From the NCBI RefSeq assembly GCF_001189235.2, contig NZ_LFIP02000011.1, positions 124,001 through 188,000 on the forward strand: DNA of 64,000 bases, written 5' to 3'. The notes under the pieces are model-generated. The model was not told where the DNA came from, did no database searches, and was given only the letters and a program-made list of their open reading frames with translations. Of this stretch, positions 43,652-52,042 are shown in pieces. Source of the DNA: Bradyrhizobium embrapense (GTDB lineage: Bacteria; Pseudomonadota; Alphaproteobacteria; Rhizobiales; Xanthobacteraceae). Position 1 is the stretch's first letter. Every line of letters starts with the position of its first letter. Made by a program: the position numbers and the translations under genes.

Positions 43652-45228
43652 GCGGGCAGCTCTTGCAATACGCCTTGTCCTGAAGCCTGGTAGATCTGCA
43701 GGAGATGATGCAGCTCTTCGGCATCATCGATCTCGCCGCGATTGAGCGTCCGCGCCACGCGTCCGTTGACGATCACGGAGATGCGGTCGCAGAGTTCGAT
43801 CAATTCGACGAGATCCGACGAGACGATCAGGACTCCAGTCCCTTCGCGGGCGGCATTGCGGATCACGCCGTAGATTTCCTCGCGGGCGCCGACGTCGACG
43901 CCGACCGTCGGCTCGTCGAGCAGCAGCACGCGCGGCCGTGGATCGTTCCATTTTCCGAACACGACCTTCTGCTGGTTGCCGCCGGACAGCGTCCTGACCA
44001 GGCTGGACACACCTTGCGCCTTCACCGAAAGCCGCGCGACGGCCGTTTCCGCACGCCGCGCGGCGGCGCGTTGCTGCATGAAGCCCCAGCGCGAGAAATG
44101 CGGAATCCGCGGCAACGTGATGTTGCGTTCGATCGAATGATCGAGGACCAGGCCCTGCACATGCCGATCCTCGGGCACCAGTGCGACGCCCTGTTCGATC
44201 GCATCCGCAGCGCTCTTCGGCAGCCACGGCCGGCCGTCGATCTCGAGCGTGCCGCTCCCGGCCGGCCGAAGCCCGAAGATGGTCTCCAGTACCTCCGTGC
44301 GCCCGCTGCCGATCAAACCGGCAAGGCCGTGGATTTCACCCTTCATCACCGACAAGTCAACGGCGGACAGCCGGTCGTTGGAGACGCCCGACAGGGACAG
44401 AACCGGCGCTGAATCGAACGTGCGCGCTGCCGCTGGTGCGGCCCGCGATACTGCCGGCGCCGACCGATCGGTTCCGATGATGGCATTCACCAGCCGCTTC
44501 ATGTCGGTATCGGCAGTGACGAAGGTGCCGGCATTGGCGCCGTCGCGCAGCACCGTGACACGCTGCGAGATCTCGAACACCTCGTTGAGCCGATGCGTCA
44601 CGTAGATCACGCCGACGCCGCGGCGCGTCGCCTTGCCGATCGCGTCGAACAGGATGCGGACCTCATCCGAGGTTAGCGAGGAGGTCGGCTCATCGAGGAT
44701 CAACAGCCGCACCTCGCCCATCAGCGCCTTGGCGATCTCCGTCATCTGGCGATAGGCGAACGGCAGCGAGCCGACCGTCGCCTTGGTATCGAGCGGAATG
44801 CCGAGCTCGCTCAGGAACGTCTCCGCCCTGGCCATCAGCTCGCGCTTGCGGACAAAGCCGAACCGCGCACGCGGCTCGCGGCCGAGCAGCAGATTGTCGG
44901 CGACGCTCAGGGACTCGACGAGACTGAGGTCCTGATAGACGACGGCGATCCCCGCCTCGCGCGATCTTGCTGGGCTGTCGAACGTCGCAGGTCTGCCCGC
45001 GATCTCGATCGTGCCGCTGTCGGCGGCATGAACGCCGCTGAGGATCTTGATCAGCGTGGATTTTCCGGCACCGTTCTCGCCCAGCAGCGCGTGAACCTCG
45101 CCGGAGACGACCTCGAGGTTGACGTCGCGCAGCGCGCGCACGCCGCCGAAGCGCTTGTTGATGCCACCGACCATCAAGAGCGACGCCGACGGCCGGGGCT
45201 CTGCCGCGATCGAACCGGACAATTCCAT
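43648..45228 (-). CDS. RbsA-type duplicated sugar ABC ATPase
   Basis: A 526-residue ATPase with two fused nucleotide-binding domains. The first has Walker A GENGAGKST and Walker B LLILDEPTSSL. The second has the degenerate P-loop GLIGSGRTE and signature LSGGNQQKVVFGKW, the CUT2 pattern in which only one site is fully canonical. It is the first gene of the second importer operon. The promoter region upstream carries two DeoR-like half-matches. Confidence 0.93.
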   Translation of the reverse strand: MELSGSIAAEPRPSASLLMVGGINKRFGGVRALRDVNLEVVSGEVHALLGENGAGKSTLIKILSGVHAADSGTIEIAGRPATFDSPARSREAGIAVVYQDLSLVESLSVADNLLLGREPRARFGFVRKRELMARAETFLSELGIPLDTKATVGSLPFAYRQMTEIAKALMGEVRLLILDEPTSSLTSDEVRILFDAIGKATRRGVGVIYVTHRLNEVFEISQRVTVLRDGANAGTFVTADTDMKRLVNAIIGTDRSAPAVSRAAPAAARTFDSAPVLSLSGVSNDRLSAVDLSVMKGEIHGLAGLIGSGRTEVLETIFGLRPAGSGTLEIDGRPWLPKSAADAIEQGVALVPEDRHVQGLVLDHSIERNITLPRIPHFSRWGFMQQRAAARRAETAVARLSVKAQGVSSLVRTLSGGNQQKVVFGKWNDPRPRVLLLDEPTVGVDVGAREEIYGVIRNAAREGTGVLIVSSDLVELIELCDRISVIVNGRVARTLNRGEIDDAEELHHLLQIYQASGQGVLQELPA

Positions 45229-45274
45229 CCTCCTCCCGTCGCCCGCGCGAGACGCTGATGCGATGATGACATGA

Positions 45275-45313
45275 TGTTATTTTTGCAACTTGTTGTGTTA
45301 TAATTCTATCACA
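45275..45313. promoter_or_regulatory. Two degenerate DeoR-type sites before the RbsABC operon
   Basis: TGTTATTTTTGCAACT (from 45275) and TGTTATAATTCTATCA (from 45296) keep one TGTTA half each. Their second halves match TAACA at 3 and 4 of 5 positions. They are 21 bases apart, two helical turns, and lie 45-85 bases before the ATPase start. Together with the site at 40473 they suggest shared control. Confidence 0.45.
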
Positions 45314-45492
45314 TCGGGTGGGCTGTCAATGGGAGATCGCGCCGTCGGGCGCCCGATTTGGGGACCGGCCGGTGGCGATCAGGCCCGGCACCCCCGACAC
45401 ACGCGAGCGGCCTTCCCATGCACAGTGGAAGCCGGCAGGTTGTGCTCGGCTGCCGTCGCTCACCTCATCAAAGCCTATACCGGTGCATCACG

Positions 45493-47325
45493 ATGAAACT
45501 GAGTGCCGCGATTGCCGTCGCCCTGATCTCGCCTTGCCTTCCTGCGACGGCGCAGCAAGGCGGAGCCGCGCTCTACGCACAACGCTGCGCGCAGTGTCAC
45601 GACAGCAGCAACACCGATATCCGCGCCCCGAGCCGCACCGCGCTGCAATCGAAGTCGTTCGATGAGGTTCTCGGTGCGATCACCACCGGTGCGATGGCAT
45701 CCTTCGCGCAGGGGCTGACCAATGACGAGAGGGCGGCGATCGCCTCGCTCGTCACCGGCAAGACTGCCTCGCAGGCGTCGGCCGACAGTGCAGGCCAATG
45801 CGCGCAGGGCGAGGCCGGTTTCCCGCAGCCGATCGACGGACCACGGTGGAACGGCTGGGGCGCGGATCTCAGCAACAGCCGGTTTCAGCCGGCGGCGATG
45901 GCCGGCCTCGCGCCAGACCAGGTCCCGCGGCTGCGTCTGAAGTGGGCGTTCGGGTTTCCTGACACGTCGGTCGCCTTCGCTCAGCCGACGGTCATCGGCG
46001 GCTTGCTGTTCGTCGGCGGCGGCGACCGCAAGGTGCACGCCCTCGATGCCAAAACCGGATGCACCCGCTGGGTGTTTCCGACCGACGCACCGGTCAGGGC
46101 GGCCATCAGTTTTGCGCCGATGAAAAACGGCCAGTCCGCGATTTTCTTCGGCGATGTGCTCGCCAACGTCTACGCGGTGAATGCGACGACCGGTGCGCTG
46201 ATCTGGAAAAGCAAGGTCGAGAATCATCCGGCCGCCCGGATCACCGGTGCGCCAACCTTCTATTCCGGCGTCGTCTATCTCGGGGTGTCATCGATCGAGG
46301 AGGCCACGGGATCTCGGCCCACCTACCAATGCTGCACGTTTCGCGGCAGCGTCGTTGCGCTGAAGGCCGAAACCGGCGCGCAGATATGGAAGACCTACAG
46401 CATTTCAGAAGCTCCGCATCCCACCCGGACCAACGCCATCGGGACCCAGCTGTTCGGTCCGGCCGGCGCGTCGGTCTGGTCCGCACCGACGATCGATGTG
46501 GAGCGCCAGGCGCTCTATGTCGCGACATCGAACAGCTATGCCGATCCGGCGACCGACACCAGCGATGCCATCCTCGCGCTTGATCTAGCGACCGGGCGAA
46601 TGCTTTGGCATCAGCAGGCAACACCCAAGGACAGCTTCGTCGTCGCGTGCTTCGGCACCGACCAGAGCAACTGTCCGCAGGACCGCGGCCCCGACCACGA
46701 TTTCGGACAATCGCCCATCCTGGTGACCTTGCATGACGGTCAACGCGAGCTGGTCATCGGCCAGAAATCCGGCGTCGTACATGCACTCGATCCCGACCAT
46801 GAGGGCAAGATCCTGTGGCAGACGCGGATCGGCCAAGGTGGCCCGTTGGGAGGGACCGAATGGGGCTCCGCCGCGGACCAGGACCGAATCTATGTCGCCA
46901 ATTCCGACGTGCGGTTTTTGAGAGACGGCTCGAGGCGCCTCAGCTCAAGCGAAGGCGGCGGCCTGTTCGGACTCGATCTTGCGACCGGGAAAATCGAAAT
47001 GCAGGTGGCGCCGGTTGCCTGCGGCGACCGCCCCCAATGTAGCCCCGCCCTCTCCGCAGCGGTCACTCTCATTCCCGGCGTCGTCTTCTCGGGCGGCGTG
47101 AGCGGCTTCCTGCGCGCCTACGCCACCGATGATGCGCGGCTGCTTTGGGAGATCGACACCGCGCGCGACTACACGACGGTGAATGGTGTTCCGGCCCGTG
47201 GCGGCGCCATGGACGGGCCCGGATCGGTCGTCGTCGACGGCATGCTGTATGTCAATTCAGGCTATGCGCAATGGGGCGGCCTGCCCGGCAACGTGCTGCT
47301 GGCCTTCGAGGTCGGCACGCCCTGA
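45493..47325 (+). CDS. PQQ-dependent, heme c-containing dehydrogenase (polyvinyl-alcohol-dehydrogenase-like)
   Basis: A 610-residue periplasmic quinoprotein. A signal peptide (LSAAIAVALISPCLPATAQ) is followed by a cytochrome c domain with heme motif CAQCH near residues 35-39. A PQQ beta-propeller then begins at WNGWGADLSNSRFQP and ends near GGAMDGPGSVVVDG. Adjacent cysteines near residue 280 (TYQCCTFRG) resemble the vicinal disulfide of methanol dehydrogenases. The fusion with N-terminal heme c is the layout of polyvinyl alcohol dehydrogenase. The natural substrate is unknown, likely a secondary alcohol. Confidence 0.82.
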   Translation: MKLSAAIAVALISPCLPATAQQGGAALYAQRCAQCHDSSNTDIRAPSRTALQSKSFDEVLGAITTGAMASFAQGLTNDERAAIASLVTGKTASQASADSAGQCAQGEAGFPQPIDGPRWNGWGADLSNSRFQPAAMAGLAPDQVPRLRLKWAFGFPDTSVAFAQPTVIGGLLFVGGGDRKVHALDAKTGCTRWVFPTDAPVRAAISFAPMKNGQSAIFFGDVLANVYAVNATTGALIWKSKVENHPAARITGAPTFYSGVVYLGVSSIEEATGSRPTYQCCTFRGSVVALKAETGAQIWKTYSISEAPHPTRTNAIGTQLFGPAGASVWSAPTIDVERQALYVATSNSYADPATDTSDAILALDLATGRMLWHQQATPKDSFVVACFGTDQSNCPQDRGPDHDFGQSPILVTLHDGQRELVIGQKSGVVHALDPDHEGKILWQTRIGQGGPLGGTEWGSAADQDRIYVANSDVRFLRDGSRRLSSSEGGGLFGLDLATGKIEMQVAPVACGDRPQCSPALSAAVTLIPGVVFSGGVSGFLRAYATDDARLLWEIDTARDYTTVNGVPARGGAMDGPGSVVVDGMLYVNSGYAQWGGLPGNVLLAFEVGTP

Positions 47326-47663
47326 CAACTGCTATTTTCGGATTTGCGCTGGCACGTTGAGCACTACTCGCGACGGACTATTCGTGCTTTGATGTCGGCC
47401 AGGATCGGCTGATAGATCCGACGGGAGGCCTTCTGGTGCTTGGTGACGTGCTACGCAACATCACGTCAGGGGCCGCTTACTCCGCGCCCAACAATCGTCC
47501 CTTGTCAGGTTCCGAGCGCCGTAGAATCGGAGCGGCTCGCTGTTGCGATTCCCCGATAGCAGGGACATGTCTCACGAGATCGACCGACATGGCTGCCGCG
47601 CCACAAATAGACGCGCATGTCGTTGCGCGCAAAAAACACAGAAACTATAAGTGCTTGGAAAGA
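47326..47663. other. Intergenic stretch, no gene supported
   Basis: No frame has a start with a ribosome site and no hairpin followed by T was found. It is the chromosomal flank immediately outside the tRNA fragment. Confidence 0.4.
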
Positions 47664-47709
47664 TGGTCGGAGTGGCAGGATTCGAACCTGCGACCCCTGC
47701 GTCCCGAAC
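47664..47709 (-). other. 3' fragment of tRNA-Pro(CGG): putative att site of an integrative element
   Basis: On the minus strand the sequence runs from the anticodon loop TTCGGGA through the variable region, T arm (GCAGG-TTCGAAT-CCTGC) and acceptor strand CACTCCGA to the encoded CCA. The D arm and the 5' acceptor strand are absent: the sequence beyond 47710 is unrelated AT-rich DNA. A truncated tRNA 3' end is the usual product of site-specific integration. Because the CCA side faces lower coordinates, the element should lie on the higher-coordinate side. Confidence 0.75.
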
Positions 47710-48016
47710 GTAATCAGCGGCCGAAAAAATCAACAAAAACAATGAAGGTCGATCCTGATTGACCACCTTTATCGCTGTTTGTTCACGGGGTTTCGGTGGT
47801 CAATCGGTGGTTGGCGTCGGATCTTAAACCAGCGAAACCGACGGTGTGCATAACGATCCGTCGGAGGTTCGAGTCGCTAGAGCGCTACCGCCTTTCCCCA
47901 CACCAACCGAACCTGCCGTACATCATCCGATCGCGTGCGTGAGGCCATTCGTAACTTCGTAACGCGCGAGCGAATTCGAGATCCCCAGCATGGTCGGTTT
48001 TCTTCTATTCACTTGG
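47710..48016. other. AT-richer stretch next to the att site, no gene supported
   Basis: No integrase, excisionase or other gene is seen here. Base composition is visibly lower in GC than the left flank. If an integrase gene exists it must be at the other, unseen end of the element. Confidence 0.4.
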
Positions 48017-48181
48017 CTAGTCGCTTATCGCCTTTTCAATCTCGACAGCCACTTGCCTAAAGTGAGCCGCCAAGCGTTCGTATAGCTCGCGCTTTTTATC
48101 GTCCGTAGCGCTCATAGCGATCTGGTGCGCCAGATCGGCTTCAGCGCGAAGCTTCTTCACGCTCGATACCATGTCTTCCAT
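48017..48181 (-). CDS. Small helical hypothetical protein (54 aa)
   Basis: An ORF of 54 residues starting MEDMVSSVKKLRAEADLAHQ and ending in EIEKAISD. The whole chain is predicted amphipathic helix with heptad-like spacing and ends at TAG 48017-48019. A second ATG lies three codons in. Codon use is ordinary for the host. It resembles short orphan proteins common in this kind of genome; function unknown. Confidence 0.55.
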   Translation of the reverse strand: MEDMVSSVKKLRAEADLAHQIAMSATDDKKRELYERLAAHFRQVAVEIEKAISD

Positions 48182-48249
48182 GGCGTTTTCCTGCACGCTA
48201 GGAGCGACCAGTTCGCCTTGATAAGAAACGGCCTCTCCTTTGGCTGGCT

Positions 48250-48345
48250 TCAGGACATGAGGAGGAAGAAGGCCGCGCTCACGGCGAGCCCCATCAGCCC
48301 AAAGCTGAGCACCACGTATTCAACAACCTCAATCTGATCGAACAT
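48250..48345 (-). CDS. Tiny single-pass membrane protein (31 aa)
   Basis: A 31-residue ORF, MFDQIEVVEY then a hydrophobic helix (VVLSFGLMGLAVSAAFFLL). The layout, a short acidic N-terminus and one TM helix, is typical of small membrane peptides. It lies upstream of and on the same strand as the 54-residue ORF. The ribosome site is weak, so it is tentative. Confidence 0.4.
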   Translation of the reverse strand: MFDQIEVVEYVVLSFGLMGLAVSAAFFLLMS

Positions 48346-48543
48346 ACGCTTTAGTCTGCGCCGCTTGGCAGGCGACCGCATTTAAGTATGCACGTCAGCG
48401 TTGTTGCTGTAACGGGTAACTAGTTCGCTTAAAATCGACTACTGCGATTCACATAGTGAAATGACCGCGGCGCTCGCCAAATGCCCCAATGTGCAGATTG
48501 CATGTGTCAATTGGGGTATCCAGTGAATTACGCTGAACTGCCT

Positions 48544-48720
48544 ATGCAGGCCAGGTTCCTCGTTCGAATTGGAACCACCGGCTGGATGGTTTATGACCGA
48601 GAACGGAAGGGCCCGGCTCTTCTCAAGAACGGCGATATCGCCGAGAAACTTACCAAGGAGCAGGCCGAACTCATTAAAGCGCGCCTCGTTCTCCAGCAGC
48701 ACCGGCACGAGGGAAAATGA
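48544..48720 (+). CDS. Small hypothetical protein (58 aa)
   Basis: A short soluble protein with the pattern FLVRIGTTGWMVYDRERKGPA, then KNGDIAEKLTKEQAELIKARL. This reads as a three-strand sheet plus helix. The open frame extends to an ATG at 48481, but the conserved-looking part begins at MQARFLV, so 48544 is preferred. Orphan; not recognised beyond its family resemblance to rhizobial small proteins. Confidence 0.5.
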   Translation: MQARFLVRIGTTGWMVYDRERKGPALLKNGDIAEKLTKEQAELIKARLVLQQHRHEGK

Positions 48721-48817
48721 AGCAGACTTCGCGTCGCCCGGCCACCTCGCCCTCTACCACGGCGAGCGCTTCCTGCACTGGATCAGGCTCGCGTCCGGCG
48801 ATGGCGCGGAGCTTCGA

Positions 48818-49039
48818 GTGAGCGAATTGGTTTCGGTCTCGCTGAAGAACTTGGCCCCCTATGCGATGATCGCTACAGGTTTCGTGATGGTGCTGGCCGG
48901 CCTGATTGCCCGATCGCGGCAGAAGCGATTTGAGGCAGAGCTGGAGAAGACGGAGCCGAGACCACCGGGACAGAAGCCACTAAAGAAGGTGGCACCCGTT
49001 CCGCGTTCATCGAACGCGAAGACAATCGACGCCGATTAG
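48818..49039 (+). CDS. Small membrane-anchored hypothetical protein (73 aa)
   Basis: A GTG at 48818 gives a 73-residue protein with one TM helix (YAMIATGFVMVLAGLIA) followed by a basic and proline-rich cytosolic tail (ARSRQKRFEAELEK, RPPGQKPLKK). A longer upstream frame overlaps the previous gene and looks non-coding. A gag triplet close before the GTG is the only ribosome-site hint. Confidence 0.45.
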   Translation: MSELVSVSLKNLAPYAMIATGFVMVLAGLIARSRQKRFEAELEKTEPRPPGQKPLKKVAPVPRSSNAKTIDAD

Positions 49040-49334
49040 GGCGCCGGGCAAGTCTTAGAGGATCAGGGCTGAAGACAGGCCGTAGTACGGCCGTCGCAGA
49101 CATGCCGACGGATTCTCGACCTATCCCAGGTCCGTGAGATCGATGCACAAAAACGGCGCGCTGGCAGTATTCTAGAACGAGATGCCACCTGGCGGTCGCT
49201 GCAAAAGTCGATGCGAGTGACATGTTGGAGGGAGCCGCCGCGCATTTACCTCCGCGGGATGTCTTCTCGATCTTGAACGACGGCTCGGCGCTTTCGACGG
49301 TGTTGCACGATGAGTTTTGGCTTGCCGGGTGCGG

Positions 49335-50738
49335 CTATCGGCGAGAGGCGAGACTCGGTCCTTGTGTCCGCGCTTGATCGGGGAGACTGCTCTGCAGCGC
49401 CGCTCGCCTTTCCGCGACCGCATGATCGAATAGCTCAAGGACGAGGCCAAACACCACCATGTCCTCCTGTTCGATGGCTCCTTCGTCGTGGCACTTGAGG
49501 GTTTCGCCGATGATCGCGTCGACCTCCCGTTGCGATGCCAGCAGATCCTGCTCACACCCAGCATTGCGAACCTCCGATACCGCGGCGAGAATGCGGCTGC
49601 GATGGCTGGTGTTAACCACCCGTTCGTCCCGGTTCAGATAGCGCCGGAGCCAAGCGGCGGCTGAACCGATCCCGGAGAGAAAAAGTAGGGCGAACCAGAA
49701 GTAGTCGCTGTACTTGTCCAGAAACGTCCGCTCGGTCCCGTTGATGACTGCTGCGGCGCCCCGGTGTACGGAAGGCTCGGCCTCCTTATCCGTCTCTGGT
49801 TTCGTGATGTGCGCCGCGCCGGCCACACGTTGCGTGATCGTATCGCGCACCGCGAAAAGCTGTCGATAGAAGGTCGCTGCCTTGGCTTCCGACAGTTCTT
49901 TTCTGGCCAGGATGAGATGGTTGACGCTGATGGTGTCGATCTTGTCCTCGGGCCAGGCCGGGTTACCGTTGAAGGCGCTGCCGGGGATTTCATCGGCCTC
50001 GTAGCGTGGATGCCGCAGGGCGATCGCCTCAGATGCTTGGATCGGAAGAAACTTCGGCGCCCCGCGCGATCGGGACGTCGCGGCGATGGCCGCAGCCGTG
50101 ATCTTGCTATCGAGAGGCCCGACGGCGAGATACGCGTCTAGAGTGTTGTCCTGCGCAAGCTTTTCGATCTCTTCGGTTCCGAATTGGGCCGTGGCAACCT
50201 TGTCGGGCTGCACGCCTGAACCTTCCAGGATTGTCCGCAGGAGCGCGACGTTGGCGCCGGTCTGTCCGATGATGCCGACCTTGTGTCCCGCGAGATCGGC
50301 GATCTCACCGATCTTTGCAGCGCCCTTCTTCTTGGAGTTCTTGCCCGCGCGTGCGGACGGCGACCATATGACGATGTAGTTCTTACGCAGGACGGCCACC
50401 GTCTGCGCATCAGACGGCATGGCGAGGTCGCCGCGACCGATTGCCAGGTCGGTTTTGCCGGCCCCCAGGAATGTAAGGGATTCGGCCGCTCCGGCGGTAG
50501 TGATTGGGGACAATCTAACCGTCCTGCTTTCCTCTTCGAAGGCCTCCGCCATCGCTTGGACCACCTGATGGTCGTCGCTCCCTGAGGGGCCGACGGCGAT
50601 CCGGAGGGTCTCCGGCTGCAGGACGTAGAATAGGGCGGCCGCGGCGGCGCCAAAAATGATGAATCCCAAAGCCAGCAGGATCAGGAGCCTTCGTTGCCGT
50701 CGATCGGAGGCACTCCTGACTGCGTCGGACGGTGGCAT
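49335..50738 (-). CDS. Orphan TAXI-family TRAP solute-binding protein with two membrane anchors
   Basis: A 467-residue protein. An N-terminal TM (LLILLALGFIIFGAAAAALF) precedes an NMT1/TAXI domain (LRIAVGPSGSDDHQVVQAM; KTDLAIGRGDLAM; GHKVGIIGQTGAN). A second TM (YFWFALLFLSGIGSAAAWL) is followed by an about 95-residue cytosolic tail. TAXI proteins normally bind carboxylates such as glutamate for a DctQM-type permease, but none is nearby. The ATG at 50738 has a good ribosome site (gggag). A stress-type promoter is seen at 50781-50805. Confidence 0.8.
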   Translation of the reverse strand: MPPSDAVRSASDRRQRRLLILLALGFIIFGAAAAALFYVLQPETLRIAVGPSGSDDHQVVQAMAEAFEEESRTVRLSPITTAGAAESLTFLGAGKTDLAIGRGDLAMPSDAQTVAVLRKNYIVIWSPSARAGKNSKKKGAAKIGEIADLAGHKVGIIGQTGANVALLRTILEGSGVQPDKVATAQFGTEEIEKLAQDNTLDAYLAVGPLDSKITAAAIAATSRSRGAPKFLPIQASEAIALRHPRYEADEIPGSAFNGNPAWPEDKIDTISVNHLILARKELSEAKAATFYRQLFAVRDTITQRVAGAAHITKPETDKEAEPSVHRGAAAVINGTERTFLDKYSDYFWFALLFLSGIGSAAAWLRRYLNRDERVVNTSHRSRILAAVSEVRNAGCEQDLLASQREVDAIIGETLKCHDEGAIEQEDMVVFGLVLELFDHAVAERRAALQSSLPDQARTQGPSLASRR

Positions 50739-50780
50739 CAGCGGACTCCCTAAGCAAGTCCCTGCTGGGAACCTGGGACG

Positions 50781-50805
50781 AACCGTCGCCGAACCCGAAT
50801 GTTCC
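50781..50805 (-). promoter_or_regulatory. EcfG-like promoter for the TAXI protein gene
   Basis: Read on the minus strand it is GGAAC, 16 bases, GGTT. It differs from the alphaproteobacterial general-stress consensus GGAAC-N16/17-CGTT only in the first base of the -10. It ends 43 bases before the ATG. Confidence 0.4.
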
Positions 50806-50827
50806 GTCAGACGCATGCGGACGAACC

Positions 50828-50852
50828 GGAACCTTGCCATCATTGGAGGGTT
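50828..50852 (+). promoter_or_regulatory. EcfG-like promoter for the DUF1236 gene
   Basis: GGAAC, 16 bases, GGTT: the same one-base variant as the divergent site at 50781-50805 and the site at 54431. It ends 38 bases before the ATG at 50891. Confidence 0.4.
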
Positions 50853-50890
50853 CTCGACCCTGCCGCATATGGCGGCGAGGAGAGAGAAAG

Positions 50891-51235
50891 ATGAACAAGC
50901 TTCTACTGACAGCTGCGATGGTGGCGATGATTTCAACGGGCGCGATGGCGCAGTCCACCGTCACCACCACCACCGGCACCGGACATACTGCCGCCGTGCA
51001 GATCGAGCCGGAATACCGCACGAAGATCCGGTCTTACGTCACCGAACACAAGGTCCGTCCCGTGGAGACCCGCGAGAAGATCGTTGTCGGTCAGCCGGTG
51101 CCGCGCGAAGTCGAGCTCGAGGCGGTCCCTGCCGAGTGGGGTCCCTCGCTCACCAAGTACCGCTATGTCTACTCGGGCGAGCGCGTGATGCTGGTCGATC
51201 CGTCCACCCGAGAGGTCGTTCAGGAGATCGACTAG
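50891..51235 (+). CDS. Secreted DUF1236-domain protein, short form
   Basis: A 114-residue protein with a signal peptide (LLLTAAMVAMISTGAMAQ) and one DUF1236 domain: VRPVETREKIVVGQPVPREVELEAVP divided by the typical P-x-x-V-E/D-L pattern, then YRYVYSGERVMLVDPSTREVVQEID. Ribosome site ggagagag is just upstream. DUF1236 proteins are periplasmic, of unknown function, and abundant in Bradyrhizobium. A longer paralogue is at 54484. Confidence 0.82.
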   Translation: MNKLLLTAAMVAMISTGAMAQSTVTTTTGTGHTAAVQIEPEYRTKIRSYVTEHKVRPVETREKIVVGQPVPREVELEAVPAEWGPSLTKYRYVYSGERVMLVDPSTREVVQEID

Positions 51236-51246
51236 GCCCTCCATTA

Positions 51247-51271
51247 GCGGGTCGCTGTAGAAGCGGCCCGC
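51247..51271 (+). terminator. Hairpin after the short DUF1236 gene
   Basis: GCGGGTCGCT and AGCGGCCCGC pair over 10 bp with one G-U wobble and a 5-base loop, 11 bases after the stop. Confidence 0.6.
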
Positions 51272-51583
51272 CACTCCATTCCGGCCCCCGCCGATAGCTG
51301 ATTTCTCATTTATTTTGTGTTCGTCCGCGGGTGCTGCTGAGCCATGGCTGCGATGCCTGCAGCATCTTGCGTCGAGACGAAGAGCGAGACGCCTGCGCGG
51401 CTCCGCAGCGGCCCGCGCATCCGAAGCGTTCGGCAAAGCTGCAGAAAAACTGCCTCCGACCGGCGTCTCGCCTTCGAGCGGACCGAGCCATTTGCTCGTG
51501 GATGGGGTGACGGAATTCTGCCTGCAAAGGCATCGGCCGCGCCTTCCATCGCGCCGCCGCGCTGCGTGCAGATCGACTAGCCG
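51272..51583. other. Intergenic stretch without a supported gene
   Basis: Several frames stay open by composition (Arg/Ser/Ala-rich translations on both strands), but none has a signal peptide, motif or ribosome site. Possibly degenerated coding DNA. Confidence 0.3.
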
Positions 51584-52003
51584 TCACCAGTGGCGGTAGT
51601 GGTGATGCCAGTGGTGCCGAATGACCGGATAAGAGCCGCGGTAATAGGCGTAGGCCGGGCGGACGACGCGACGATAGCGATAACCGTAGGAAGCGGGCGC
51701 CGTGTAGTAGGTCGTGGTGTAGCCGCCGCCCCAGCGATACGGCTCATCGTACCCGTAGTCGTAGGCGTACGGGCCGCCATAATAGCCGGCGCCGTAGTAG
51801 CCGGGGCCGCTGTAGTAACCGTAACCCGGTCCCCAGCCGTAAGCCGAAGAGGCGAGCCCGCCGATCACGGCACCGGCAACCAGGCCACCGGCGATCCCTG
51901 ATCCCCATCCGCCTCGCCAGTGAGCTTCGGCAGGAGCCGTCGTGGCTACAGAGGCCAGACCGAGGGTGCCGACCATCAATGCCGATATTGCAAGCTTCTT
52001 CAT
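51584..52003 (-). CDS. Secreted Gly/Tyr-rich protein
   Basis: A 139-residue protein. A signal peptide (LAISALMVGTLGLASVATTAPAEA) leads into a glycine-rich hydrophobic segment (SGIAGGLVAGAVIGGLASSAYG), then repeats of GYYGxG/GPGYY and a His-rich end (RHHWHHHYRHW). This layout is common for small surface or periplasmic proteins in rhizobia. The His-rich tail might bind metal. A ribosome site (aggat) is upstream, and an EcfG-like promoter at 52043-52067. Confidence 0.72.
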   Translation of the reverse strand: MKKLAISALMVGTLGLASVATTAPAEAHWRGGWGSGIAGGLVAGAVIGGLASSAYGWGPGYGYYSGPGYYGAGYYGGPYAYDYGYDEPYRWGGGYTTTYYTAPASYGYRYRRVVRPAYAYYRGSYPVIRHHWHHHYRHW

Positions 52004-52042
52004 CAAGGATATCCTTTCATGTTGCTCGAGCGCCCCGCCAAC

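Noticed and set aside
47664..47760. A complete tRNA gene
   Set aside because: Only the 3' part folds; no D arm or matching 5' acceptor strand is present beyond 47710.
48125..48337. A 70-codon plus-strand ORF
   Set aside because: Antisense to two more convincing small minus-strand ORFs and without a ribosome site.
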